DNA of 50,035 nt from Gnetum montanum (GCA_015680685.1 MNCI01037723.1:1-50035); one strand, 5' to 3'. Positions 1 to 11,790 are shown, counted from the stretch's first letter. The notes: generated by a model from the sequence alone, not told the origin. A program made the numbers and translations.

Positions 1-94
1 AAATCTTGATATGGTTTCTTGCATAGCATGTGGTCCCATCCTACAACTTATTCCAAGTGCACCAAGATGGTTACCTCTACTAGAGGGATTTTGA

Positions 95-510
95 CCTTCC
101 TAAATGTGTGTATGCAAGTCCAGCTGGTAGGAGCTAGGAGATTAATGGTGATGAAGCATGATTGATAGAGTTTCATTCACGTTTTAGATTTAGTTTCTTT
201 TGAGCTTATGTTATGATGAGTATGATGTATTTGAACTTATTTAATGATTGATATTGTCAACTCTCTTTGAGATTATGGATTTTTCATGTTTGTGAGATTT
301 AATTATGAATTATGGACTATGATCGTGGTATTGCAACTTTATGCACTTTGATGTGTATTTCAAATTTACCATGCACTTTAATTAAGTTTTATAATGCTTA
401 TGATGATTATTTTTGTTAATATTTAAGCATTATAATGTTAAATTCCTAAGTAATAAGTTATGTATATTTAATCATGGATTATCTTAAGTTTATATTTTTT
501 TGGGTATGAT
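95..510 (+). repeat. Left arm of a diverged inverted repeat
   Basis: Read on the + strand, this stretch matches the reverse complement of about 2950-3395. Shared blocks in the same order include GGTAGGAGCTAGGAG (129-143), CTTTGAGATTATG, TAAGTTTTATAATGCTTATG (384-403 versus a copy with one or two changes), AAGCATTATAATGTTA, AATCATGGA and TCTTAAGTT. No coding sequence was seen. It is probably a copy of a dispersed repeat or an LTR fragment; the family is unknown. Confidence 0.7.
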
Positions 511-529
511 AAGGAGTCTACAGAAATTT

Positions 530-2560
530 ATAAACCTATGCAAATCATGTATGATTTTAATGATGCTTCAGGCTCTAAGGTAAATTAGAATAAGTCTAAA
601 TGAATAAGAATCTCTTATAAAGAGTTGGATTAAATGAATTCAACTACATGAAATCTTTAAGTTGCTTGAAGTACTTATTGGTATTATTCCCAATATTTCT
701 CAATTGTAGAATCAAGTGGTTTAAAAAATTATGAATAAAATTACAAAGTGGTTAATGTGGAACATGTTTGTTCTTGGAAGAATTGTTATAGCCAAACATT
801 TTCTCTTCTTTATTTAGGCTTATTACTCTTTATTGATTGGCTTTTAATAAGGCTTGTTATTTCAAGTTTGACAAAATTATTAAAAATTGCATATGAAAGA
901 ATAATAGCACTAGTAAGTGATTTTCTTATGTTTCTTGGAAATCCTATAACTTGCCAAAGAATTATGGTGGCCTAGGAATTACTAGTTTCAATGATTATGG
1001 TGTTCTAGTGGATTTTGAGGGCTATGAACGGTTAAGAAAGCTACAAAAATTTACTTGGATTAAGGTTTCATCAAATTGGTTATCATATTCAAGCTCCTTA
1101 TTTATCTTGGCTTAATTTTTTTTTAATTTGTATTCCTCTTGCAATTCAAGGATCTCGCTTTTTGAAAGTCATGTAGAGGAAGTGATAGAATTTTAAACCT
1201 CTTTCAAAATGGATGTCAAAAGGGGTTAATTTAATTATGCTCCATCCTTCTTCACTTTGATGGTCACATGTACTTGATTCATATTTCAAGAGTTTGTTAC
1301 ATTCTCCTACGTCCTATTTGAAAAAATTACTGATAAGCAAGTGGAATGATTTAAGTAATGAATATTGTATTTTTTTTAGATTAAATATCTAATATGAAAA
1401 TTTTCAATTTTTAGAAACTATGAGTTATTCTTAAGTTGTAAGACCTAGGTTTGAGCCTAGGCACAACCACTTGAAAGAGGTTAGGTTTTTAGTCATCCAC
1501 TGACCTTCCTAGGATCTTGCCTTTGCAAGATGAGCCTTAAGCCTTTAAGTGATGATTCTTATGAGTCCTTATTAAATGATATTATTTCAATGGTTAGACT
1601 TTATATTGAAGCCTTACATGATTCCACTTAGAAGCTTAAGGAGAATTGGATATGAAAGGACTTAATTTAGAATGTTCATTTCATTGATAAAAGTATGCCT
1701 ATGTAAAGTTATTTTGATTTTTTGAATTATAGGTGGAGTTAAAATTGCAATCATGATAGGTGCAAAGACATTTTTATAAATTTGTGAAATTTTTTTTGGA
1801 AATCAACAATCCAAATTTTTTGTGTTTCTTGTTAAATAATGGTTTGCTTATGGGTTCCACAACATAGCATTTTGGATTTTCTATTCCCTTGTGTTCTTAT
1901 TACAGTAATTTTGAATCTTCTTTGCACATATTTTTGGATTGTCATAAAGTTAAATAAACTGTTGTCATAATCATCTTCAAGCTATAGCTATTTCAAAATT
2001 ACTTTTTTACTCATGGAAGTAGAAAATTCATTGTCTTTTTAAAGGGTACTTCTTATTCCACTTGAGTATTAGGCTTTTTCCATTGGTTTATTCTTTAATG
2101 AAGCTACAAATGGCTTGTCTATTACCATAATTTGCTACCAATGCAAGTTATAGATGAGTTCTAAATTAAATAAGAAATTGGATAAACTTCTTGATTTGTA
2201 CTTAGAGCATTTTATTTTTGGATGCAAGAAATTCACAGCTAAATTTTTATTCTTTGAGTATGCTATGAGTTTGTTATTGATCATTATTTTCTTATGTTAT
2301 CCAAATATTATATCTTGTCATTATCCATCTAGTACTAAAATTGACTTGGAGTGCTCTTTTACTTAATTCTTGCTAAGAATGTAATATTTATGACTCCAAG
2401 ATATTCCACATATGGTTTTATCTATTAAAATTCACACTAGTCATGATTAATACCTTCAAGTATTTTGAATTTATTTTTTATCATGCTCATGTAAAACTTT
2501 TTTTATTTCCATTTTTTAAATAAATAAAAGTCTAAAGGCTGTTGCATTAATAAAATAATA
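530..2560 (+). mobile_element. Decayed LINE (L1-type non-LTR retrotransposon), 3' part
   Basis: No open frame survives, but two conserved stretches of plant L1-type LINEs can be read on the + strand. At 936-990 the frame gives W-K-S-Y-N-L-P-K-N-Y-G-G-L-G-I, the usual 'PK..GGLG' block after the reverse transcriptase. At about 1865-1960 it gives F-S-I-P-L-C-S-Y-Y..ES.LH.FL.C, which matches the zf-RVT zinc-binding domain (C..C, E-S, H-x-F, C), with the second cysteine changed to tyrosine. Order and spacing of about 0.9 kb fit one element. An A-rich stretch at 2518-2590 may be the tail. The RT core and endonuclease were not recognised upstream; a 5' truncation is likely. It lies between the two inverted repeat arms. 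Confidence 0.6.
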
Positions 2561-2949
2561 AAGTAGAAATAAAATAAAAAATAAGAAAGGATATATACTT
2601 AAATACTCAATCCATCTCACTCATTAGATGGTTCTTGCATTTAGACTTTTTATTTCTTTGAAAATAAATATTTTACAAAAAGTTTTCTTTGTTGGGGGGT
2701 GTTGGACCCCATAATTATTATTAATAAGAAGCAAAAAATTTAGTATACATCACATACTTAACATTGAGTAGAAAACATAAAAAAACATGGAAAGAAAAAA
2801 GCCTTTTAATGTAGAAGTATCTACTTAGATGTATAACCTTCTAGATAATATTTCCATTGCAACTAGGTTCACATTGAAAAACATTGAAGAGACACTTGAT
2901 TTGGAAGCTTCAAGTCATTGGTTTCAGTTTTTTTTAGGTTTTAACACCC
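2561..2949. other. AT-rich stretch with an LTR-like start
   Basis: No gene seen. At 2699-2715 the sequence TGTTGGACCCCATAATT resembles the TGTTGG start common in plant LTRs and adjoins the right inverted-repeat arm, so 2699-3395 could be one LTR-like unit read on the + strand. No matching partner LTR was found in the window. Confidence 0.3.
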
Positions 2950-3395
2950 CCACACTAAAAAGCATTGCATGACATCATCCAAGAGTCCCAAGTCAACCTA
3001 AAAAGGAGGGGGGACATGTCAAATTCAAAAAATTAACTTAAGAACTTCCATGATTAATTTGCACATAACTTAATCCTTAGGGCATGTAACATCATAATGC
3101 TTGTAAACCTAATAAAAGAAATCACCATAAGTATTATAAAACTTAAATCCAAAAGTGCATAATACAAAAATAAAATTCACATTGAAGTGCTTATAAATAA
3201 ATTTCATAAATAATGGCATAATTCATAATCTCAAAGGGCTAATAATGGAATCCATTAGTACATCCTAATACATCATGTTCATCATTATGTAAAATCTTAA
3301 CAAAGATTATAACTAAAAATAAATGAAAGAAATCCATGGATTAAAACTTCAACAACCATCAACTCCTAGCTCCTACCACATGAATTTGTATACAA
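2950..3395 (-). repeat. Right arm of a diverged inverted repeat
   Basis: The reverse complement aligns with 95-510 over about 400 bases with many substitutions and small indels. The best block is CTCCTAGCTCCTACCA (3361-3376), the complement of GGTAGGAGCTAGGAG on the left. The LINE relic lies between the arms. The pair could be two independent inverted copies of one repeat, or the ends of a larger element. Confidence 0.7.
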
Positions 3396-5280
3396 ACATG
3401 CATGAAAGATTAGAAACTATAACAACTTAGTTTTGGACATCCTTTGTATGTGTATTTTTGCAAAGATTGTTATGCTTGTGCTTGTATCTAGTTCAATATA
3501 TTTTATGCATTATGATAATAATGTTGATGATGAGCTTTGGATTATTTGGATTCTTAGTTAATATTACGTAATTCTTAGTATGTTATTATATGTATATTTT
3601 CTTTCATTACCATCTAGTAGGTATGCACTAATCCTATTGTTGAGTGTGGTAGGATTTCATTATATTTGGTTGGAAGCATGGCACGGCTTGTGATTTGTGG
3701 TTCGTTTATTATTATTAATAATTTATTCTAGAGCACATAATATGAGCTAGCATATATGTGGTAGATGGAGCCTATAACATGTGTGCTATGTATTTCTTTA
3801 TATGTCATTATTTTAAATTTACCATACTGAAGTTTAGATTATATTTTTAGCATTGTAGATTTTTATGATATTTTTCTCTTTTAATAGTTGTGATCTGTGA
3901 GAGAGTTATGTAAGTGAAAGAGGAAGTTAAGTTTAAGATGGAAAATATTTTTGGTAGTTTTCTTATGACTTTGTAAAATTTTGGACAATTAGTGTTTTCT
4001 TCTATTTCATGATTTTCTTGTTAATCTCCATTAAAACTCTTATGGTTTAATTCTTTCACATATTTTTGACGATCTATGGAGAGGTGTTGTGAGATTAAAG
4101 CTGGGAAGTGTTGAGGAACTGTAGATCAGTTATGTGGATTTCTTGGATCTTTGTGTTTTGCTTTTCTCTTTTGCAATTTTTCATCATTCAAATTCAGAGG
4201 TTAGTTCTCCTAGCTTCTTTCCCATTTATAGTTTTAGGTTTTGTGTACATCTATAGGGTGGGTCTTGTTTATTTTTATTGTATGATTTTAAAACTATTTT
4301 TGGATTGTTGGATTTTGTTTTGAAGGCATAGAATGCTATTTGGATGGATTTTTTGTGCATAATTCTTCATTAATTGTATGGGATTTTACCAATAATTCTA
4401 TGGGATGGGTTTTGCAAATTAATTTCAAAGAAAATCTAGAGATTTTAATCTTTTTCTTATGAACTTTACAGAATTATTTTATTGATTTATATAATTTCTT
4501 GATTTTCTATTTCTCTTTTTCTTTTTATGATTCTGGAGCTAGGGTTTCTAGAGATTTTCATGAGTAGAGAAGATAATGCATAGAAAATGTCTACATCTTT
4601 TACATACATTTGAGTTAGGATTCTTGATATAGATTTCTAAAATCCTATTGAAACATTATATAAGTTTTAAAAAATAATAATTTAAAAAGGTATAGTATAT
4701 TTTGAATTTTGTGTTATTCTTTCAGACCTATCTAAAATCATAGGAATTTTTAGGACCCAGATTAATAAGGCTATATCTCGAGTATGGATAGGGATAAAAC
4801 TTTGAAATTTTACCTAAATTTTTGCATATGTTTTATCTTCCAAATTCATTTAGAATAAATTAAAAATGTTCTATTTTAATGAAGTTATTATTTTTTCTTT
4901 CTACATTATCCATGATTTCATAGTTTTTAATAGCACATAACAAAAACCCCATCTTTCTTTGACCTTACTATATAATCTTCTAAAACTTTACCTATAGATA
5001 GGTTGCTCTTCTATCTTTAAAAATATTTTAAAATCATTGAAAAATAATTTTTCATCATAGAATTATGATCTATTTTCTATTAGCTACTTTTTCTATTTTT
5101 ATTTCAGCTTGATTCTCTAAGCCTAGATTTATGGTTTTATAATTCTATATTTATGATAAATGACTTCCTAAATTTTTAACAAAGAATAGGTATAGATATT
5201 TATTTTTTTAAAGAATATAGAATCATTATAAAATTTATAGGAATGGTGGATTTATAATAATTTTATCTACTATTATACAA
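3396..5280. other. AT-rich DNA, no recognisable gene
   Basis: Only short chance frames occur on either strand (for example a 71-codon frame at 4108-4323), with no motif, codon bias or repeat partner in the window that I could see. It is probably decayed transposon or intergenic sequence. Confidence 0.6.
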
Positions 5281-6263
5281 TTAGATGACGATCTAACTCT
5301 AGACTTGATTTTGGGTTTAATAGAGCCTTGATTCACCCTTCTTGGTAAAGTGGTTATTTCATGGTTTGAGTATTGATCTATACATGATTTTTATCTATTG
5401 GTGACTTCGGTCTTCCCATTGTTATGGATTAAATGATTCATTTGGAAGTTATGATTAAAAATTCCTATACTTAGATTAGTTGGCATCTTGGCGTATTATT
5501 TTGAACTTGTGAGATCTCTTTGGATGATGGTTTTGGTTCTTCACTTGATGATGAAATGCCATTAGATTGGTTTGGATTTAATGATGTTATGATATGCTTT
5601 AGATTGGTATCCTTGTAAGGATTCCTTAGTTTGATGAATCTCTTTGATGAAATGGATTCCTTTGTTTTGGTTGTTGCCTCCACCATTAGTTTGGTTGCCA
5701 TGATTGTATGTTTGTTGATTGTTTGAATGATGGTGCTAGCATCAAGTTTGTTTAACTAGTTGGAGATGGGCTCCTTGGAGATGGTTTTGATGATTAACAT
5801 TCACTTTAGAATTCACCAGTGTGGCTCTTATTGTGGTCCCCATTCTGCAGGAAAGGATGATTCCATGGCACATTAGTCTTTTTCTTTTGGTTTGTGCATC
5901 CATAACATTAGAGGTGATGTCCTAGGTGACACCTCTAGCACTGATATGTTTGGAGAACGGTGGAAGTGATGTTCTAGGTGAACCTTCATGTTCCAATTGA
6001 GACTAACAATAAATCCATGTGCATGGTAATTTGATATTTGGTTTGGATACATGTTGGTTTTGGATTTTGGAAAGTACACATGACAACATAATATACATTT
6101 GACACTGAGTGTGATGTGTGATAGCCTCCTTGTTTATGGTGATGATTGCAATGGAAAATTCTTGGTTTTGACATTATATGATGAATGGATGTTGTGATGG
6201 TACATTTGTATGTTTGGTTGGATGTGTTGGTGGTTTGATGATATGCTTATTGAGCTAACATGT
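5281..6263. other. Less AT-rich DNA, no recognisable gene
   Basis: The + strand is rich in TTGG, GATG and TTTG words, which makes long but unconvincing frames on the - strand (5471-5701, 5873-6079). A short imperfect repeat, GTGATGTCCTAGGTGACACC (5913-5932) and GTGATGTTCTAGGTGAACC (5966-5984), is visible. No domain was recognised. The + strand Athila LTR begins just after this region. Confidence 0.5.
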
Positions 6264-6552
6264 TGATGACTCACATTTCTTGGCTATGTCAACGAGGCCT
6301 TGTTGATGAGGCCTCGTTGATGCATCATATCATGCATTGATGAGGCCCCATTGATGCAGTGTTTGCTTTTTAGCTATACATATGCACCTACCAGTCATAT
6401 TTGTGGCAATAAGATTTCAGTAGTAACAAAGCTCTTACAATTTGTTAATTTGAGAGTTAGAATATTTCTCCCAAGTGCCCGTAGCAGGAGTCATTGTGTG
6501 TATGAATATTTATTCAAGCATTGTTGTACCTGAGCACAATAGTCTATGTGGT
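6264..6552 (+). mobile_element. 5' LTR of the + strand Athila-like element, first part
   Basis: The stretch starts TGATGACTCAC, like the LTR start of the nested - strand relative, TGATGAATCA. From about 6400 to 6540 it aligns with the reverse complement of that relative's LTR (AAGCTCTTACAATTTGTTAA..GAGAGTTAGAATATTT and TACCTGAGCACA correspond to blocks in 15980-16160). A weakened TATA box (TATACATA, 6375-6382) sits where the relatives have TATAAATA. The alignment stops at 6552 and resumes at 16324, so the - strand element inserted inside this LTR. Total LTR length without the insert is about 887 bp, like the relative's 865-914 bp. The first 90 bases carry a cluster of GAGGCC dyads absent from the relative. 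Confidence 0.7.
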
Positions 6553-7466
6553 TGATGAGCAAAAAGATACCCCTACACCCAACCATACGAATCACTAAGG
6601 TGTTACGCACGATCTGGTCAAATTCCATGGACCTATAGTTATCTCGTACACTAGTTTGTCTAGGAAGTGAAATGACATTGAGAACATTCATTGTCTTCCC
6701 AACTACACTTGTGAAGCTCAAGGGTATGGTTTAAGTGTAATTGAGTCATATGAATTTTTGTCATTTTATATTTTATGGATGTAATTGCCTATAACAAGAA
6801 TAAGGGTAGAGTAGATTGAAAACTAATATCTATTGCCTAGCTAGCCTAACACAAGTAACCGTCCCACTTTCCTGAACACATATAGCAGTTCTAGGCTACC
6901 AAATGTTAAGAGTTGCTGGGTTATTAACTACTATATGAATGCTTGAAGTGGTTGTGCTCGTGTTCATTAACNCATATGAATGCTTGAAGTGGTTGTGCTC
7001 GTGTTCATTAACTACTGAAAATAAATTGCTTAATTAAATGCATTAAAGTAAAGAACAAGAAAGTAAACTACATTAAAGAAAATATTAAGCTATTCTCAAT
7101 GCTACAAGGATTGTCAAAAAATTTCATTTTATTCCCATCACATTGCTATGCTCAGGTACATCAATACTCGAACAAAGAACCGTATACACTTTAGACTCCT
7201 TCTACAGGCACTCACAAAATATTCTAACTCTAAGGAAAATAAACTGTAAGAGCTTTGCTACTCTAACTAAGAATGACAAAAAACTGACTATCAAAAACTT
7301 GTAAAAAATGGAGCCCAAACATAGNCAAAAACTGACTATCAAAAACTTGTAAAAAATGGAGCCCAAACATAGTATTTATAGACTTAGGGTATATACCCCA
7401 ACATCGAACATGCAACAACGGACCAAGGCCCCAATGTCACAATCAAAGACAAATAGTGATTCATCA
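6553..7466 (-). repeat. 3' LTR of the nested Athila-like element
   Basis: This is a direct repeat of 15459-16323. On the - strand it starts TGATGAATCA (7466 downward) and ends CTCATCA (6553). A TATAAATA box lies at 7373-7380 on the - strand, as in the other LTR (16189-16196). It contains two single N positions (6972, 7325), each preceded and followed by the same 39-47 bases; without these likely assembly duplications its length matches the 5' LTR. Confidence 0.85.
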
Positions 7467-7482
7467 TACCCCCATGACTGAA
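7467..7482 (-). promoter_or_regulatory. Polypurine tract next to the 3' LTR
   Basis: On the - strand CAGTCATGGGGGTA runs directly into the LTR start TGATGAATCA. A short G-rich purine run at this place is the expected plus-strand primer and fixes the LTR edge. Confidence 0.6.
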
Positions 7483-9235
7483 TGAAAATTCATCCTCGAG
7501 TGAAGAAGAGGAGGAATAAGTTCTTTACAATATAACATATTGGGTAGGTATGTAATTATCGATTAACATGACGAACCGACTTAGATGAAACAAACATACA
7601 GACTCTGAGTGCCCAAGTGTACAGAATTACAATATTTACAACGTTGGATGTTCATGAGAAGAGGAGTGAACACCCTAGAGAATATTAACATCCAAAATCT
7701 CTTGGAAGTAGAAGAATGAGAGAGAGAGAGAAAGAAGAGATCCAACAAGTGTGAACAATCCTCATTGTGTGGTATTGCTACATCATCCTTGGTGACGATA
7801 GTCCCACTTCCAGTCCATGCTTCCCACTACAATCACAACAGGATCATGAATTAGTATGTAATGTGTAACACATAGTGATTAAATTGCTTGTCTCATCGAT
7901 GGTTACACTCAGCTAAGTTGTGATTGTGGTATACTAGTTTCTTTGATAGTGTTAGCGGGAAGGTTGACAAATAGGGTAAAATAGATAAGTGGTCTATTAA
8001 ATTTGAAAGTGTTCAATACAAGGAAATATTTGAAGAGGGTATAAGAATTCACAATAATGAAAAGAAGAATTCACTAAAAAATGTTATGAATATGTGTACA
8101 ATTGGATGTCATTAATGGGGTAAACAAATAGAATTTGATTGTGAAAGTGTCTAAGGGTAAAGAACTTAACTAACCCAACCAAAAGATATGTAAGTGGGTC
8201 CTTCCCAAAGAAGGCACAAGCCTTTTATGCCCTTGCATAACTTCAAACCAAAGAGTCCATGGGCTTCGTGGATGATTAATGGTTACAAAAGTTATGTACA
8301 AAAACCCAGAAGTAACTAATTAAGAATCCAACACATCAAACTAGGACATCGAACCAAAACATGAAACTGGTAGTGAGGTGGAACATGGAAAGCATATATG
8401 GATGAGAGAGAGTGGAATGGAGTTCCTAATTACAGTCACATGAAGCCCCTTATGGATTATGTGGTTAAATGACTTGATAGGATCCATCCTTAGTCTAGAC
8501 TAAAACCAACCATGTTCAGTGACTTTGCATTAACATTCTAAGACCAATCCATCCCCTGAGACATAAGAATGCTCCCACAAAACAACCACCATTCCTTATT
8601 AGAGAAGAAGTAGGAAGTGAGGAAGGGCCTTAGTTAGAGGAGACGAGTCCCATAACTAATGCTTGTAGCCTATTTATTCTATCTAAGGGGTGTGCTTTGA
8701 ATTCCCATTTTTTTTGAAATGGGAACCACACCATGCAAAGACACATGCATTTATTTTGTCCAAGGGGTGTCCTTTGAATCCTCATCTCCTTTTTTTTTCT
8801 TAATGAGAACCACAACATGCGAGGACGTATGCATTTATTTTTTCCAAGGGATGTGCTTTGAATCCTCATCTCTCTCTTTTTTTTATGAGAACCACACCAT
8901 GCAAGGACTTATTCAACTTCCTTTATTGGATGGCATGGAACGATAAGAAGTCTATGAAAACACACATGCACTTAGGCAAATAGAAAAGCACAAAGAATAC
9001 CAAATTCCTTTAAAGCCACTTGAATGGTTAGCATGGTTGGCCATAACTCCCATGACTAAGTTGAGAGGAGAAGATCTGAAATATGAAGTGTGGTTGTCCA
9101 TCAGATGAGGTGTGTATTGTGTTAGCTAGCGTATGCTCATGGAAAGGTTTAATTTGTTGGATGTTGACCAACTATTTCTTATTTAAGCTCTCAAGTTTAT
9201 AGATCATCATGGCCCGAGAAAAAAAGTCTTGTAAA
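7483..9235 (-). other. 3' untranslated region of the nested Athila-like element
   Basis: About 1.75 kb between integrase and PPT without a reading frame. It is homologous to 23140-23238 plus 28910-30270 in the + strand relative, which shows it is a conserved part of the family and not later junk. It includes the tandem repeats at 8671-8915 and a GA-rich run at 7716-7741. The Athila envelope-like gene expected here in some members is not recognisable. Confidence 0.6.
8671..8915 (-). repeat. Three tandem ~80 bp units in the 3' untranslated region
   Basis: The units are approximately 8671-8752, 8753-8836 and 8837-8915. Each has a block AAGGG(G/A)TGT(G/C)CTTTGAAT, a poly-T run, then GAACCACA(C/A)CATGC. 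The variable poly-T run makes unit length vary. Related units occur in the + strand relative at 29456-29632. Confidence 0.8.
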
Positions 9236-10400
9236 TAATATAAGGTGCTTCCTACAATGTTTGGAACTGATTTCGTTGAGGTACATGTGTAGGATTCCAA
9301 TAGAGAACCTTATCTCCCGATTGAAATTTAAATTTTCTAATTTTTAGGTCATGATGCTTTTTGTTATAGGCCTTATGCAACTCATTAGATGATAAGGCCA
9401 CTAATTGGTTTTCGTTTAGTAGGTTGAGATTCATTAATGTTTCTTTTTGGACTAGACCTAAGTCAAGGTCAAGTTCACAAGTTGTTGAAAGTGTCTCGAG
9501 TTCAAATTGAATGGGAAGTGTTGGTAATTTTCCATACACAAGCTCATAGGGAGAATAGCCTATAGGAAGTTTCCAAGTTGAGCGGTAGGCCCAAAGGGCA
9601 TCATTTAGTTTTGTGCTCTAGTCCTTCCTATACTTGCTAATGGTTCTTGTTAGTATCCTTGTGATTTCCCTATTAGTAACCTCAGCTTGACCATTAGCTT
9701 GGGGTGGTAGGATGTTGTGAGTTTGTGTTCAACCCCCAAGCGTTGCATGAGCCTTTGAGTGCTTATAAAATGAGTTCCATTATTAGAAATTAATGCATGT
9801 GGCACACCAAACCTATTTACAACATTTTATTATACAAATCAGGTAGCAGTAGAGGATGTATAGTCAATGACAATTGCTGCTTCTACCCATTTCATACAAT
9901 AGTCAATAGTGACTATGATGTATGCCTTTCCATTTAACATGGATGTGATGAGACCCATGAAATCAATGCCCCAAATGTTGAACGGTTCTAATGGTTGGAT
10001 CCATTGTTGAGGTTCCTCCATTTGAGTAATCATTCCACCATCTTGTTGGCGTTGTTCATAAGAGTAGATGAAATGGTGAGCATCCTTGAAGAGTGTTGGC
10101 TAGTAGTAACTTGCCATCAGGATTTTAATGTTCATGTGTCTCCCAACATAGTGTTCTCCATAAGGACTTTCATGAGCATCTTGGAGCACATGCAATTGAT
10201 CAGCATCAGGGACACACCAACGAACCGAGCCATTGGTGCACACCTTGTAGAGATGTCCATTGATTTTCATGAAGTTCTTTACCTGGTGAAAAAAACTATT
10301 ATTTCTTCTAGTGGTCAAACCCTTGTAGAATCTCTTGAGTGAGAAGATAGGTGAGAATGTTATCATATCATTTTGGCTCATTGGGAATTTGTTCAGTTAC
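9236..10400 (-). pseudogene. Athila-like integrase relic (INT)
   Basis: The integrase inserts element cDNA into the chromosome. Three frames survive on the - strand. At 10100-10381 is the N-terminal zinc region (H-E-S..E-H-Y-V-G-R; its first residue is the H of D-A-H, and the C-C pair is damaged). At 9839-10033 is the start of the catalytic core, with W-G-I-D-F-M-G around the first catalytic Asp and K-W-V-E-A. At 9252-9539 is the C-terminal part, with Q-S-G-D-K-V-L-Y-W-N-P. The same order is found in the + strand relative at 21850-23130. Frameshifts and stops between the frames make it non-functional. Confidence 0.8.
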
Positions 10401-10479
10401 AACCCCAACAAAGAGAGGTTCATTAGGAAATGTATTAAATAATGGGCTTTCATCCTCTTTGTCATCCCATCACAACCGA

Positions 10480-10900
10480 GACAAGTGATTAGCGACCACA
10501 TTCTTAGTGCCCTTTTGATCTACCATTGTAAGATTGAACTCTTGCAAAATCACCGGCCACCTATGACATAGGGGCTCACTATATGCTTATTCATTAGGAA
10601 GTAGATGGCACTATGGTCAATGTGCACAAACACCTTGTAACCAAGCACATAATGCTTGAACTTCTCTAGAGAAAACACCACCGCCATCAATTCTTTCTCT
10701 GTAGTGGTGTAGTTCAATTGTGCATCCACAATGCTTTGGCTAGCACAGTGGATGTAGTGTGAATGTTTCTTGTCATCTAACTGCATTAGCACAGCTCCCA
10801 AGACATAATTTGATGAATTTTTCATAGTGTGAAATGGTCTGGACCAATCAAGTGCTTATAGAATTAGAGTTTCCACAAGCCTTTCTTTCAGTTGCTAGAA
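10480..10900 (-). pseudogene. Athila-like RNase H relic (RH)
   Basis: This is the RNase H of the pol polyprotein, which removes the RNA strand during reverse transcription. A 91-codon frame (10550-10825) reads Y-V-L-G-A-V-L-M-Q, N-Y-T-T-T-E-K-E-L-M-A-V-V and V-H-I-D-H-S-A-I. The catalytic Glu (TEKE) and the Asp of IDH are kept; the first Asp (normally in D-A-S) has become Asn (N-S-S-N). Stops lie on both sides. Confidence 0.8.
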
Positions 10901-10984
10901 TGCTTTTTCATATTTTGGGGTCTAGAAAAAAGGAGCATCTTTCCTTATTAGCTCGACCAACAGTTTTGCAATCTTAGAGAAAAT

Positions 10985-11790
10985 CTCTATGAATTACTAG
11001 TAGTAGCTAGTATGTCCAAGGAATGACCAAACATCTTTAACTATTTTTGGTTGGCATGTTATTCCTTAGATGATCCTTATTTTTTTAGGGTCCACCTCAA
11101 TTCCTTCTTGTAAGATTTTGTGCCCTAGTACAATACCCTCTTGGACCATGACCTGAATTTTTTGCTAATTGAGCCACAAGTTGGTTTCAATACACCATTT
11201 TAGCATTTGCTTAAGGTGGCCCAAGGCTTGCTCAAATGTAGCGTCATAGGTGGAGAATTCATCCATGAAGACTTCCACACCACTACCAATTTGCTATTGA
11301 AAGATGCTCAAGACTAGGTGTTGAAATGTGGCAAGAGCATTGCATAGACCAAACGACATCTTACAATATGCAAAAGTCCCCTAGGAACTTGTGAACATTG
11401 TCTTTGGTTGGTCCTCTGGTGCAATTTGGACTTGGTTATAGCCACTATAACCAGCTAGGAAGCTATAGTAGTAATGCCTTGATATTGTGTCAAGCACTTA
11501 GTCAACAAATGGCAACAGAAAGTGATCCTTGAATGTTGATGAACTTGCCACCTTTCTTTGGCACATGCCACCACTTGCCACCTTTCTTTGGCACAATTAC
11601 AACTGGGCTAACCCACCTACTATCCGCAATGGGATAAATGAACCTTGCCTTGGGTAGTTGCTCAATTTCCTCCTTGATGATTTGCTGCAATTTGGGGTTC
11701 AATGACCACTGCAGTTGTCATTTTGGCTTCATGGCCAGGTCAATGTAAATGCAATGCTAGCATATCCTAGGATCAATTCCTATGAGTTCA
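10985..11790 (-). pseudogene. Athila-like reverse transcriptase relic (RT)
   Basis: On the - strand the start is N-P-K-L-Q-Q-I-I-K-E-E-I-E-Q-L, then W-V-S-P-V-V-I-V-P-K-K-G-G-K. The catalytic loop near 11260 reads V-F-M-D-E-F-S-T-Y: the second Asp of the FMDD box has become Glu, which by itself would be expected to cripple the enzyme. The frame is broken after 11502. At 11543-11602 a 30-bp period duplicates the V-P-K-K-G-G-K block in frame. The + strand relative keeps FMDD. Confidence 0.85.

Noticed and set aside
748-975. 75-codon frame near the start of the window
   Set aside because: It is in a different frame from the LINE motif P-K-N-Y-G-G-L-G-I that overlaps its end; it is a chance frame in AT-rich DNA.
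5471-6174. Overlapping - strand frames of 62-76 codons
   Set aside because: They result from TTGG/GATG-rich sequence; no motif, no start context and no homologue in the window.
7483-9235. Envelope-like third ORF of Athila
   Set aside because: No frame with membrane segments or signal peptide lies between INT and the 3' LTR; the frames at 8630-8946 come from the tandem repeats.
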